Source: JALYLC01 sp035696365
GTDB taxonomy: Bacteria > Actinomycetota > Thermoleophilia > Gaiellales > JALYLC01
Reading direction: 5' to 3'
Length of the DNA stretch: 58,904 nucleotides
NCBI GenBank assembly: GCA_035696365.1
Contig: DASRQS010000026.1
Location: forward strand, 1-58,904
The position numbers were made by a program, and so were the translations under genes. The notes under the pieces were generated by a model. It was not told the origin of the DNA. It saw only the letters and a list, made by a program, of their open reading frames with translations, and did not search any database. Positions 8,527 through 16,745 of this stretch are shown in pieces. Positions within the stretch are counted from its first letter, which is position 1. Every line of letters starts with the position of its first letter.

Positions 8527-9599
8527 CCGTTCCGTTCCGCGTCGGCGTGATGCAGCTGACGATGGAGCCGCTGGAGGAGATGCTGGAGTCGGCGCGCGTC
8601 ATGGACGACGCCGGGCTCGACACGATCTGGCTGGCCGAGGCCTATCCGTGGTGGCGCAAGCACGGCATGGAGGCCAAGTCCTCCACGGTGCTCGGCGGCA
8701 TGATCGCCCTCCAGACCAAGCTCCTGACGGTGGGCTGGGGGATCATCTCGCCCTACACGCGGCACCCCGTCCAGGCCGCGATGGATGCGCGGCTCGTGCA
8801 GGAGGCCGCGGGTCCCGGGCGCTTCATCGCCGGCTTCGGCACGTCCAAGATCTTCCTCAACAACACCAAGCAGGGCGGCCCACCCAAGGTGACCCGCCCG
8901 CTTGCCACGATGCGCGACTCGGTCGAGATCATGCGCGGCGTGCTGGGCGGCAAGCGCTTCGACTACGACGGCAAGGTGTTCTCGGCCGACATCCCGGCGC
9001 TCTCGCCGGATGCCCACGTGCCGCGCTGGAACGTCCCGGTCTACATCGCCGGCACGGCGCCGCTCATGCAGCAGCTGGGCGGCGAGATCGGCGACGGGCT
9101 CCTGACGCCGTCCATCACGACGCCCGACTTCGTGCGCTACACGCTCGGCAACGTGCGCATCGGGGCCGAGAGGGCGGGCCGCGACCCGGCCTCCGTCGAC
9201 GTTGGCTGCACGGTCGTGGCCTCGATCCACGCCACCGACCGCGACCAGGGCCGCGACGGCGCGCGGGAGATCGCCGGCATGTATCTGGCCAACAAGGTGC
9301 AGAACATCCAGGGTTCGGCCGACACGCTGCTGGAGCTCGCGCAGATCGACCCCGAGGAGATCCGGCCCGTCGCCGTCGCGATGGAGGAGGGCGGGCGGCT
9401 CGCCGCCAAGGCCAAGGTCACCGACTCGATCCTCGACCGCTGCAAGCCGATCGCCGGCACTCCCGACGATTGCGTCGCGGCCATCGACGAGTACAGGGCG
9501 GCGGGCTGCACGCACGTCATGCTGGAGCTCTGGGGAGCGGACCGGCACGAGCAGATCCGGCTGTTCGGCGAGCAGGTCCTCCCACGCGTGCGAGCGTGA
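8523..9599 (+). CDS. LLM-class (luciferase-like) flavin or F420 oxidoreductase
   Basis: This 358-aa TIM-barrel protein is of the bacterial luciferase-like family, whose members use FMN or coenzyme F420 for monooxygenation or hydride transfer. Recognisable parts are the first strands FRVGVMQLT and LDTIWLAEA, RFIAGFGTSK, the PVYIAGTAPLMQQLGGEIGDG segment typical of F420-type members, and a C-terminal GTPDDCVAAIDEYRAAGCTHVML. The fold and length fit; the cofactor cannot be decided by eye. In this operon it could act after hydroxylation of the substrate or as a second oxidation step. It is coupled by GTGA overlaps on both sides. Confidence 0.85.
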   Translation: MTVPFRVGVMQLTMEPLEEMLESARVMDDAGLDTIWLAEAYPWWRKHGMEAKSSTVLGGMIALQTKLLTVGWGIISPYTRHPVQAAMDARLVQEAAGPGRFIAGFGTSKIFLNNTKQGGPPKVTRPLATMRDSVEIMRGVLGGKRFDYDGKVFSADIPALSPDAHVPRWNVPVYIAGTAPLMQQLGGEIGDGLLTPSITTPDFVRYTLGNVRIGAERAGRDPASVDVGCTVVASIHATDRDQGRDGAREIAGMYLANKVQNIQGSADTLLELAQIDPEEIRPVAVAMEEGGRLAAKAKVTDSILDRCKPIAGTPDDCVAAIDEYRAAGCTHVMLELWGADRHEQIRLFGEQVLPRVRA

Positions 9600-10840
9600 C
9601 CGCGGCGATCGGCATCGACCGCGACCGGCTGGTCGAGTGGGCGAGCCGCGCGATCGGCACGCCCAGCTTCACCGGCGACGAGCAGGCCATGGCCGAGCTC
9701 ATGCGTGAGACGTTCCTGGAGATGGGGCTCCGCGTGCAATGGCAGCAGGTCGAGGACGGGCGTGCCAACGTGCTCGGTATCCGCGAGGGCTCGGGCGGCG
9801 GCCGCAGCCTCATGTTCAACGGGCACATGGACACCTCGTACTCGGGTCGCGAGCCCTGGCTGGCCGGGGTTCCCGGCTTCCAGCCCTCCGCCTTCGTCGA
9901 GGACGGCAGCCTCTACGGCCTCGGCATCTCGAACATGAAGGGCGCGCTGGCCTGCTACATCGAGGCGCTGCGCGCGCTCGCCGACGGCGGCGTGACGCTG
10001 CGCGGCGACTGCATGATCGCCGCCGTCTGCGGCGAGATCGAGAAGACCCAGTACGGCGAGGCCCAGGGCGCGCAGTACCGCGGCTACGCGGCCGGCTCGC
10101 GCTACCTCGTCAGCCACGGCGGCGTGGCCGACATGTGCATCCTCGGAGAGCCGACCGAGGGCAAGCTCGTGCTCGGTCACTTCGGCTCGCTCTGGCTGCG
10201 TATCGGCACGCAGGGCAACTTCATCCACACCGCCTTTTCGGAGGGCATGCGCGACCGCAACTCGATCCTGCGCATGCACGAGATCATTGCGGCGGTGCTG
10301 GAGTGGATTCCCACCTGGGAGCGGGACCCCGAGAACGCCTACCGCGGAGTCCCGGCGCTCGTCAACGTGGGGGCGATCGCCGGCGGATTCGGCTGGCGCG
10401 TCTCGCGCACGCCGCACCACACCGACCTCTTCCTCGACGTGCGCGTGCCCCCCACCAAGCCGATGTCGGTGGCGCGCGGCCAGGTGCTGGACATGGTGCG
10501 CGACCTCGAGCGCCGCTTCCCCGCCTACGGCGTCGAGGGCGAGGTCTACGTGACCGCACCGGGCGCCGAGATCGAGGAGGACCACCCACTCATCGCCGCA
10601 GTCGACGCGAGCCACGCCGAGGTGTTCGGTGCCGCGCCCGAGCGCGCCGTCACGCGCTGGTTCTCCGATGCCTCGGCGCTCACTCGCTACGGCGTCCCGA
10701 CCGTCAACTACGGCACCTCGACGGGACTGATGGACACGGCGCGAGGCGAGAACCTGACGATCGACGGGCTGGCGCAGACGGCAGAGGTGTACGCGCGCGC
10801 CGCATTGCGCATCTGCGGACAGGACGGGGAGACCACGTGA
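9596..10840 (+). CDS. M20 (ArgE/DapE/carboxypeptidase G2) family hydrolase with altered metal site
   Basis: This 414-aa protein has the M20 architecture: catalytic domain, lid domain in the middle, catalytic domain again. His77 and Asp79 (NGHMDT), Glu147/Glu149 (GEIEK) and GEPT are in place. The normally invariant metal-bridging Asp is replaced by Asn113 (GISNMKGA), and the last His ligand (usual AHxxDE) reads ARGENL, so two of the usual metal ligands are missing. Intact members hydrolyse N-acyl or amide bonds of amino-acid-like compounds. Here an amidohydrolase role fits the neighbours, but the altered centre may mean a single-metal or non-hydrolytic enzyme. Confidence 0.82.
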   Translation: MTAAIGIDRDRLVEWASRAIGTPSFTGDEQAMAELMRETFLEMGLRVQWQQVEDGRANVLGIREGSGGGRSLMFNGHMDTSYSGREPWLAGVPGFQPSAFVEDGSLYGLGISNMKGALACYIEALRALADGGVTLRGDCMIAAVCGEIEKTQYGEAQGAQYRGYAAGSRYLVSHGGVADMCILGEPTEGKLVLGHFGSLWLRIGTQGNFIHTAFSEGMRDRNSILRMHEIIAAVLEWIPTWERDPENAYRGVPALVNVGAIAGGFGWRVSRTPHHTDLFLDVRVPPTKPMSVARGQVLDMVRDLERRFPAYGVEGEVYVTAPGAEIEEDHPLIAAVDASHAEVFGAAPERAVTRWFSDASALTRYGVPTVNYGTSTGLMDTARGENLTIDGLAQTAEVYARAALRICGQDGETT

Positions 10841-11715
10841 AGCTTGTGACGTTCGAGCACGCCCAGACCGGCGTCGCCGTCGGGCACGTCGAGGGCGACG
10901 AGATCGCGCTGCTCGAGGTCCCGACGATGCGCGAGTACTTCGAGCGCGGCGGGGCTGACGAGAGCGGCCGCCGGGTCGCGCTCGCCGACGCGCACCTGCA
11001 CGCCCCGATCGTGCCCAAGAAGTTCTTCCACACGGCCGGCAACTTCCGCGAGCACGAGGAGGAGAGCAAGCAGGTCGACTGGGGTCACGAGATCGCGCCC
11101 TGGATCGTCTTCTTCCAGAACGTCGACGCGCTGATCGGCCCGGACGAGCCCGTGATCTACCCCGAGCACCTCACCGACGAGCTCGACTACGAGCTCGAGC
11201 TCGCGATCATCCTGCGCAAGGCCGGCAAGTGGTTTCCGCCTGAGCAGGCCGCCGACTACATCGGCGGCTACGTGATCTTCAACGACATCACCGCGCGCGA
11301 CATCCAGCGCCGTGAGATGCGCTCGGGCGTGTTCTCGTTCTGCAAGGCGATCGACACCTTCTGCCCGCTCGGCCCGTGGATCGTGACGCCCGACGAGATC
11401 GCCGACCCGCACAACCTGCGCATGGAGCTGCGCGTCAACGGCGAGCCACGCCAGGAGTCGCACTCCTCGCGCATGTCGGTCTCCATCCCCGAGATCCTGA
11501 GCCACTACTCGGCGCTCGGCTACTCGGCCGGCGACGTGCTCTCGACAGGCACCGTCGCGGGCGTCGCCGGCTTCTCGCCGGACGCCGCCTCGCTCTACCT
11601 CAAGCCGGGCGACGTGATGGAATGCGAGATCGAGGAGATCGGCGTGCTTCGCAACCCCGTGATCTCGTGGCAGGAGGGCCACGGCGAGCCCGCGCCTCCA
11701 CGGGTGCGCTGGTGA
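10837..11715 (+). CDS. Fumarylacetoacetate hydrolase (FAH) family protein
   Basis: This 292-aa protein of the FAH superfamily acts on beta-diketone-like or 2-oxo acid products late in aromatic-ring breakdown (C-C bond hydrolysis, decarboxylation or isomerisation). The divalent-metal site is visible in LDYELELAIILRK (the Glu-x-Glu pair) and FNDITARD (Asp). GYVIFNDITARDIQRREM and the late STGTVAGVAGF, LKPGD and ECEIEEIGVLRNPV segments are all typical. It starts with a GTG overlapping the M20 stop. It is strong evidence that the operon degrades a compound to a ring-opened oxo-acid. Confidence 0.9.
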   Translation: MKLVTFEHAQTGVAVGHVEGDEIALLEVPTMREYFERGGADESGRRVALADAHLHAPIVPKKFFHTAGNFREHEEESKQVDWGHEIAPWIVFFQNVDALIGPDEPVIYPEHLTDELDYELELAIILRKAGKWFPPEQAADYIGGYVIFNDITARDIQRREMRSGVFSFCKAIDTFCPLGPWIVTPDEIADPHNLRMELRVNGEPRQESHSSRMSVSIPEILSHYSALGYSAGDVLSTGTVAGVAGFSPDAASLYLKPGDVMECEIEEIGVLRNPVISWQEGHGEPAPPRVRW

Positions 11716-12869
11716 GCTGGCCGCGTGACGACGCCAAGCTGGCGCGCGTGCGCGCGCTCATGGCCGAGCGCGAGCTCGACGCGCTCGTCGTCCGCGCGCC
11801 GGACGCCGTTCTCTACCTGACGAACTTCTGGGGCATGAAGGGCTACGACGCGTGTGTCTTCCCGCGCGAGGGCGAGCCCGTGCTGATCTGCCTCGAGGCC
11901 TCGGCCGACGACGCCGCCCGCACCGCCTGGACCTCCGATGTGCGGCTGTTCCCCGGTTACGACCCCACGGATCCGCGGCCGCCCGGCCTGCGGGCGCTGG
12001 AGCTCGCCGTGCAGGTCTCCGCCGGCTACGAGCGGGTCGCAGTGGAGCTGAGCGGCGGGACGCAAGCCAGCGATCGCATGGTCGGCGAGCCGACGACCTT
12101 CAGCCGTGCCTGGTTCGACGGCTTCCCGGACGCCGAGGACGCGACCGCCCTGCTGGTCGCGGCACGCTCGCTCAAGACCTCACAGGAGGTCGAGCGCATG
12201 CGCCTGGCCAACGAGATCGCCGCCGCCGCGATGGAGCACATGCGCGGCATCCTGCGGCCCGGCATGAGTTGCGCCCAGGCGGCCGCCGCCTGGCAGGGCT
12301 TCGTGCATGGCGAGGGCACGGGTTGGAGGGGGATGGTGGAGCTCGCGCTCCCGTTCTCCTTGATCTGGTCGGGGCCGTCGATCCGGACCTTCACGGCGAC
12401 CTCGGTGGCGCCCGTGCAGGAGAACGAGCCGACGCTGTTCGAGATCTGGGTGTGTGCCGACGGCTACTGGGCCGACCACACGAAGAACCTCGTCTGGGGC
12501 GAGCTCTCCCCGCGCTACCGCGAGCTCGAGCTGGGCCTCATGCAGGTGTACGACGATGCGGTCGCCTTCGCGCGGCCGGGCAACAGCTTCGCCGAGCTCG
12601 ATCGCCGCGTGCGCGCGGGCATCGACGCGCTCGGCTTCCCGGGTCAGCCCTCCCACCCGATCCTGCACGGAATCGGCGCGCGCGCGCACGAGCCGCCCTA
12701 CGCCCACCAGGCGGTGGAGTCCGAGATCCTCGAGCACATGGTGCTGGCGATCGAGCCCGGGTGCTACTGGCCGGAGGGCGGCGGCCTGCGCGTCGAGGAC
12801 AACTTCCACATCACCGCGGCCGGGCCGCAGAAGCTCAGCCCCTTCCCCGATGGGATCGTCCATGTCTGA
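11712..12869 (+). CDS. M24 family (Xaa-Pro aminopeptidase-like) protein
   Basis: This 385-aa pita-bread-fold protein has an N-terminal creatinase-like domain and a C-terminal metallopeptidase domain. The metal-ligand positions read Glu (FEIWV, in place of the usual first Asp), Asp (GYWADHTKN), His (HGIGARAHEP), Glu (AIEPGCYW) and Glu (LRVEDNF), so the dinuclear site is nearly intact. Such proteins cleave Xaa-Pro peptides, but in catabolic operons they often act on C-N bonds of small metabolites. The GTG start overlaps the FAH stop, and the 3' end overlaps the next gene by 8 bp. Compare the second M24 protein at 20350, which has lost its metal ligands. Confidence 0.87.
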   Translation: MSWPRDDAKLARVRALMAERELDALVVRAPDAVLYLTNFWGMKGYDACVFPREGEPVLICLEASADDAARTAWTSDVRLFPGYDPTDPRPPGLRALELAVQVSAGYERVAVELSGGTQASDRMVGEPTTFSRAWFDGFPDAEDATALLVAARSLKTSQEVERMRLANEIAAAAMEHMRGILRPGMSCAQAAAAWQGFVHGEGTGWRGMVELALPFSLIWSGPSIRTFTATSVAPVQENEPTLFEIWVCADGYWADHTKNLVWGELSPRYRELELGLMQVYDDAVAFARPGNSFAELDRRVRAGIDALGFPGQPSHPILHGIGARAHEPPYAHQAVESEILEHMVLAIEPGCYWPEGGGLRVEDNFHITAAGPQKLSPFPDGIVHV

Positions 12870-13632
12870 TGCAGACCCGCCCGCCGGCGCCGACCGGAAC
12901 CCGACGGTCGAGGACGCGACGGCCAAGGAGGTGCTCGGCCACGGCGAGCTGCTGCCGATCCTGCCCGGTCCGGGCGCGAGCGACTACGAGCGCTACCTCC
13001 GCACCGACGAGCTGCTCGCGTTGCAGAAGACGCCCGAGGAGATGGTGCACCGCGACGAGCTGCTGTTCCAGACGGTGCACCAGTCCTCGGAGCTCTGGCT
13101 CAAGCTCGCGGTCTTCGAGACCGAGGAGGCGATCGCGCGCATCGGCGACGACGACCTCGTGCCGGCCGTGCGGCTGCTGGGCCGCGCGAACCACTGCGTG
13201 ATCTTCACGACCGACGCGTTGCACATGCTCGAGCGCCTCTCGCCCTGGGAGTACCACGAGGTGCGGCGCGCGCTCGGCCACGGCAGCGGCTTCGACTCGC
13301 CCGGCTGGCGGCGGCTACGGCGCCTCGGCCCGCCGCTCTGGCAGGCCTTCACGGCGCTGCTCGAGCGCATGGGCCTGGAGCTCAGCGACGTCTACGTGCA
13401 CGAACGCGCGCACCCCTCGCTGTACGACCTCGCCGAGGCCCTGATCGAATTCGACGAGCGCATCGCGATCTGGCGCTCCGTGCACGTCAAGATGGTGCAG
13501 CGCGTGATCGGCGGCGGCGCGATCGGCACCCAGGGCACGCCCGTGGCGGTGCTCGCCGGCATGACGACGAAGGAGCTGTTCCCGCAGCTCTGGGCCGTCC
13601 GCAACCGGCTGACGGAGATCGCGGGGAGCTGA
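12862..13632 (+). CDS. Tryptophan 2,3-dioxygenase family heme protein
   Basis: This 256-aa protein matches the tryptophan 2,3-dioxygenase family, heme enzymes that open the indole ring. From family knowledge, the distal His lies in FQTVHQSSELW (about 68-72), the substrate Tyr and carboxylate-binding Arg in YHEVR (about 130-134), SGFDSPGWRRL follows, the proximal heme His is in WRSVH (about 207), and the Thr loop is GTQGT rather than GTGGS/T. All key residues are present, with one extra residue before the loop. No kynureninase or formamidase gene lies nearby, so the substrate may be a tryptophan-related compound. It is the last gene of the unit. Confidence 0.85.
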   Translation: MSDADPPAGADRNPTVEDATAKEVLGHGELLPILPGPGASDYERYLRTDELLALQKTPEEMVHRDELLFQTVHQSSELWLKLAVFETEEAIARIGDDDLVPAVRLLGRANHCVIFTTDALHMLERLSPWEYHEVRRALGHGSGFDSPGWRRLRRLGPPLWQAFTALLERMGLELSDVYVHERAHPSLYDLAEALIEFDERIAIWRSVHVKMVQRVIGGGAIGTQGTPVAVLAGMTTKELFPQLWAVRNRLTEIAGS

Positions 13633-13637
13633 GCAAT

Positions 13638-13680
13638 CGGACCGCATAAATTGGGGTCAGACCCCAATTTATGCGGTCCG
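13638..13680. repeat. 43-bp perfect palindrome
   Basis: Two 21-nt arms (13638-13658 and 13660-13680) are perfectly complementary around a single central A. The core is GGGGTCAGACCCC, flanked by AT-rich AAATT/AATTT, unlike the surrounding GC-rich DNA. It begins 5 bp after the dioxygenase stop codon. It could form a long hairpin acting as terminator or mRNA stabiliser. The sequence resembles dispersed REP-like palindromes associated with Y1-type (RAYT) transposases, but no such gene is present and this is inference. Confidence 0.8.
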
Positions 13681-13703
13681 GTGAACGCGCCCGGCGGGGC
13701 TCG

Positions 13704-13732
13704 TTGACGCGACTCACCCCAGTCGCGATACT
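13704..13732 (+). promoter_or_regulatory. Putative sigma-70 promoter of the transporter unit
   Basis: TTGACG (13704-13709) and GATACT (13727-13732) are separated by 17 bp, the best-spaced promoter of this locus. It lies between the 43-bp palindrome and the dehydrogenase gene at 13771, so the second half of the locus can be transcribed separately. Confidence 0.55.
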
Positions 13733-13739
13733 TGATCAA
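13732..13739. promoter_or_regulatory. TTGATCAA operator candidate
   Basis: A perfect 8-bp palindrome sits directly after the -10 element, at the expected transcription start. It has the same half-site (TTGATC/GATCAA) as the palindrome at 4267-4281 and the sequence at 22173-22187, but without the 3-bp centre. It may be a binding site for the same GntR regulator. Confidence 0.4.
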
Positions 13740-13770
13740 ATCGCGGGACGGCTGGAGGGAACCGGCACGG

Positions 13771-14688
13771 ATGGAGCGGGTGTGCGTGATAGGCGCAGGT
13801 GCAATCGGCAGCCTCTTTGCCGGGCACCTGGCGGCCGTCGCCGAGGTGTCGGTGCTGACCCGTCGAGCCGAGCACGCCGACGCCCTGAACCGCGAAGGAC
13901 TGCGCATCAGCGGTCGCAGCGAGCGCCAGGCGACCGTCTTCGCCTCCGCGGATCCCGACGCGATCCCCCCGTTCGACCTGGGCATCGTCGCCACCAAGGC
14001 GTCGGGTCTCGAAGGAGCCGTCGAGTCGCTCCGCGGCCGCTTTGCCGGCGCAACCATCATGACGGTGCTCAACGGCCTCGGGGCCGAGGAGGCAGTGCGC
14101 GGGGCGGGCGACTGGCCGATCATCAGCGGCGTCACGTTCATGAGCGGCACGCGCCACTCCGACACGCATGTCGAGTACGTGCTCGACACCGAGACCTGGA
14201 TCGGACCCTACGAGGACACGCCGTTCGCGCTCGTGACGAAGGCCGCGGGGCTGATCGAGAGCTCCGGTCTGAAGGTCGAGGCGCTGCCCGACCTGCTGCC
14301 CGCGCAGTGGTCGAAGCTGATCTTCAATGCCACGGTCAACTCTGTCGCCGCGTTGACGGATCTGCCGCACGACTGGCACTTCGCGGCGCGCGAGCAGCCG
14401 GCCGACCTCGGTCATCTGGTGTTCGACCTGATCGAGGAGGGGAAGGCCGTCGCCGTGGCCGCCGGCATCGAGCTGCACGACGACCCCTGGGAGATGAACG
14501 TGCTCGCCACCCAGCGGGGTAGCGCCCACTATCCATCGATGCTCGAGGACGTCCAAGCTCGCAGGCGCACGGAGGTCGACCTGATCACCGGCGCGCTCGT
14601 CCGGGAAGCCGAGCGACACGGTGTGGACGCTCCGCTGCATACGGCACTTCGCCGCCTGATCAAGGCAAAAGAGGAGTCCTACTCGTGA
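13771..14688 (+). CDS. 2-dehydropantoate 2-reductase family dehydrogenase (first copy)
   Basis: This 305-aa protein belongs to the ApbA/PanE ketopantoate reductase family: an N-terminal NAD(P)-binding Rossmann fold (CVIGAGAIGSLFAGHLA), LGIVATKA, a mid-region LNGLGAEE, the catalytic Lys in WSKLIFNATVNSVAALT, and C-terminal SMLEDVQARRRTEVD. ATG 13771 has GGAGGG about 11 bp upstream; a more upstream TTG at 13732 would overlap the promoter. Located with an importer and catabolic enzymes, and duplicated at 19418, it probably oxidises or reduces a hydroxy/oxo-acid in the pathway, not ketopantoate. Confidence 0.85.
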   Translation: MERVCVIGAGAIGSLFAGHLAAVAEVSVLTRRAEHADALNREGLRISGRSERQATVFASADPDAIPPFDLGIVATKASGLEGAVESLRGRFAGATIMTVLNGLGAEEAVRGAGDWPIISGVTFMSGTRHSDTHVEYVLDTETWIGPYEDTPFALVTKAAGLIESSGLKVEALPDLLPAQWSKLIFNATVNSVAALTDLPHDWHFAAREQPADLGHLVFDLIEEGKAVAVAAGIELHDDPWEMNVLATQRGSAHYPSMLEDVQARRRTEVDLITGALVREAERHGVDAPLHTALRRLIKAKEESYS

Positions 14689-14728
14689 CTCCGGCCCGCT
14701 CGTGTTCGCAACCGCACAGGAGGTCCAA

Positions 14729-15901
14729 GTGAAGGTGAAGAGGAAGCGGGCGCTCGCAGCGCTCCTGGGAGTGGCAGCGGCCCTCGGAGTCGGCGTCTCG
14801 GTGGCCGGCACCGCATCGGCTGCGACCAAGGGCTCGATCGTGATCGGCTGGGCCTACGACAGCAAGGGCAACATGTCGCCCTTCGACGATCCGGCCCTCG
14901 CGGCTGCCCAGGTGCGCGCCAAGGAGGTCAACGCGCGCGGCGGCGTCCAGCTCAAGATCATCACCTGCGACACACAGAACAACAACCCGGCCAAGGCCAA
15001 GGCCTGCGCGCTGAGTCTGCTCGGCCAGGGCGCCAACGTCATCTTCACGACCTGCGACGTCGACTACGCGACGCCGGTCGTGCAGGAGGCCATCAACCGT
15101 GGCGTGCTCGCCATCGCCCCGTGCATCGGCACCGACCAGATGGGCCCCAAGCGCTTCGGTGCGAAGGGCTCGCTGGCGTTCAGCTTCGGCAACGTCGCGC
15201 AGGACGAGGGCTCGGCGATGGCGCAGTGGGCCTACGGAAAGGGCTGGCACACGGCCGGGACGGCCACCAACACGCTGCTCGCCTACTTCAAGGTCGTGGT
15301 GCAAGCCTTCGAGGCCCGCTTCAAGCAGCTCGGCGGCAAGATCGTCGACCACGAGACCTACGCGACCGGCGCCAACAACGTGCAGGCGGCCGTCAGCCGG
15401 TTGAACGGCAAGAAGGCCGACGTCTACGTCACCGTGACCTCGTTCGGCGAGCTCCCCGCCTTCGTCACGGGCATGCGCGCGCTGGGCAACCAGACGCCGA
15501 TCCTCAACTCGTGGGCAGGCGACGGCACCTACTGGGTGCCGAAGTCCGGCGTCACGAACTACTACGCCGTGACCTACGCCTCGGCGTTCGGCGATGACCC
15601 GAACCCCGCCGTCAACAAGCTCGCCAAGGCCGTCAAGGCCGGGACCGGCGGCTTCGTCACGGGCGCAGCGGCGATTGACGGCCTCGTCACCGCGTACGCG
15701 CGCGCAGGCAACACCACGAATGGCGCGGCGCTGGCCGCCCAGATGGCGAAGTTCAAGAAGGTGCCGACGCTCTCGGGCCTGGTCAGCTTCTCGGCCTCGC
15801 AGCACAGCGTCTTCGGGCGGCAGTACCGTGTGATCCGCATCGAGGGCACCAAGGAGACGGTCATCGGCTCCGTCGTCGCGAAGGTCGTGCCGAAGCTCTG
15901 A
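14729..15901 (+). CDS. ABC transporter substrate-binding protein, LivJ/HAAT type
   Basis: This 390-aa exported protein has a Sec signal peptide (KVKRKR, a hydrophobic stretch, then cleavage near TASAA-TKG) and no lipobox. The mature part is a type I periplasmic binding fold of the branched-chain amino acid/amide family: VIGWAYDSKGN, LSLLGQGANVIFTTCDVDYATPV, and late AAIDGLVTAYARAG. GTG at 14729 is preceded by a strong AGGAGG (14717-14723). It should capture the substrate for the four transporter genes that follow; family ligands are amino acids, amides, urea and aromatic acids. Confidence 0.9.
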   Translation: MKVKRKRALAALLGVAAALGVGVSVAGTASAATKGSIVIGWAYDSKGNMSPFDDPALAAAQVRAKEVNARGGVQLKIITCDTQNNNPAKAKACALSLLGQGANVIFTTCDVDYATPVVQEAINRGVLAIAPCIGTDQMGPKRFGAKGSLAFSFGNVAQDEGSAMAQWAYGKGWHTAGTATNTLLAYFKVVVQAFEARFKQLGGKIVDHETYATGANNVQAAVSRLNGKKADVYVTVTSFGELPAFVTGMRALGNQTPILNSWAGDGTYWVPKSGVTNYYAVTYASAFGDDPNPAVNKLAKAVKAGTGGFVTGAAAIDGLVTAYARAGNTTNGAALAAQMAKFKKVPTLSGLVSFSASQHSVFGRQYRVIRIEGTKETVIGSVVAKVVPKL

Positions 15902-15962
15902 GCGACGTGACACGATCTGCGGTGGCCTCGGACGCCGTCCGGGGCCACCGCGGGACCGTGCC

Positions 15963-16745
15963 GTGAGCGAGCCTTCCCTGTCCGACATCCCCGACAGCCC
16001 GATGCCGCAGGGAACGCTGCGAGCAAGCTCTGTCTCGCGCTCGTTCGAGGGCGTCCAGGCGCTCGACGACGTGACGCTCGAGCTGCGCCAGCACGAGGTC
16101 GTCGGGCTGATCGGCCCGAACGGCGCCGGCAAGTCGACGCTCGTGAACCTCATGACGGGGTTCGACTTCCCCAGTGCGGGAGCGATCGAGCTCGGCGGGC
16201 GCGAGATCACGGACTGGAGCCCGCACCGGCGTGGTCGCGCCGGGCTGGCTCGCACGTTCCAGCATTCGAAGTCCTTCCGCGATCTGAGCGTGCGCGAGAA
16301 CGTCGAGGTGGCTGCGCTCGGCGTCGGCGCCGCCCCGCGCGAGGCACGCCGGCGGGCGGACGAGTTGCTGCCCTTGCTCGCGCTCACCGGCCGCCAGCAC
16401 CTCCCGGCCCGCGCCCTCGCCCATGGTGACGAGCGCCGCCTCGGCGTCGCGCGCGCGCTTGCGATGGAGCCGAGCTTCGTGCTCATGGACGAGCCCGCCG
16501 CCGGGCTCCCGGAAGCCGAGGTGCCCGAGTTCGCCGACGTCGTGCGGGCGGTGCGCGACGATCACGGCGCGGGCGTGCTCCTGATCGACCACAACATGGC
16601 GCTGATCATGGACGTCTGCGACCGCATCCACGTGCTCGACCAGGGCGCGACGCTCGCGGAGGGCGCACCCGGCGACATCCGCGCCAACATCGACGTCGCC
16701 GCGGCCTACCTCGGCGAGAGCGCCGTGCAGGAGGATGACGCGTGA
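15963..16745 (+). CDS. ABC transporter ATP-binding protein, LivG type
   Basis: This 260-aa ATPase energises the importer. Walker A is GPNGAGKS (about 50-57), the Q-loop region is ARTFQHSKSF, the signature is LAHGDERRLGVARAL (a variant of the LivG LPYGxQRRLEIARAL), Walker B is FVLMDEPAAGL, and the switch His is in LIDHNM. The C-terminal tail VAAAYLGE is typical of LivG. GTG at 15963 follows the binding-protein gene by 61 bp, and the stop overlaps LivF. The altered signature motif is unusual but keeps the Gly. Confidence 0.88.
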   Translation: MSEPSLSDIPDSPMPQGTLRASSVSRSFEGVQALDDVTLELRQHEVVGLIGPNGAGKSTLVNLMTGFDFPSAGAIELGGREITDWSPHRRGRAGLARTFQHSKSFRDLSVRENVEVAALGVGAAPREARRRADELLPLLALTGRQHLPARALAHGDERRLGVARALAMEPSFVLMDEPAAGLPEAEVPEFADVVRAVRDDHGAGVLLIDHNMALIMDVCDRIHVLDQGATLAEGAPGDIRANIDVAAAYLGESAVQEDDA

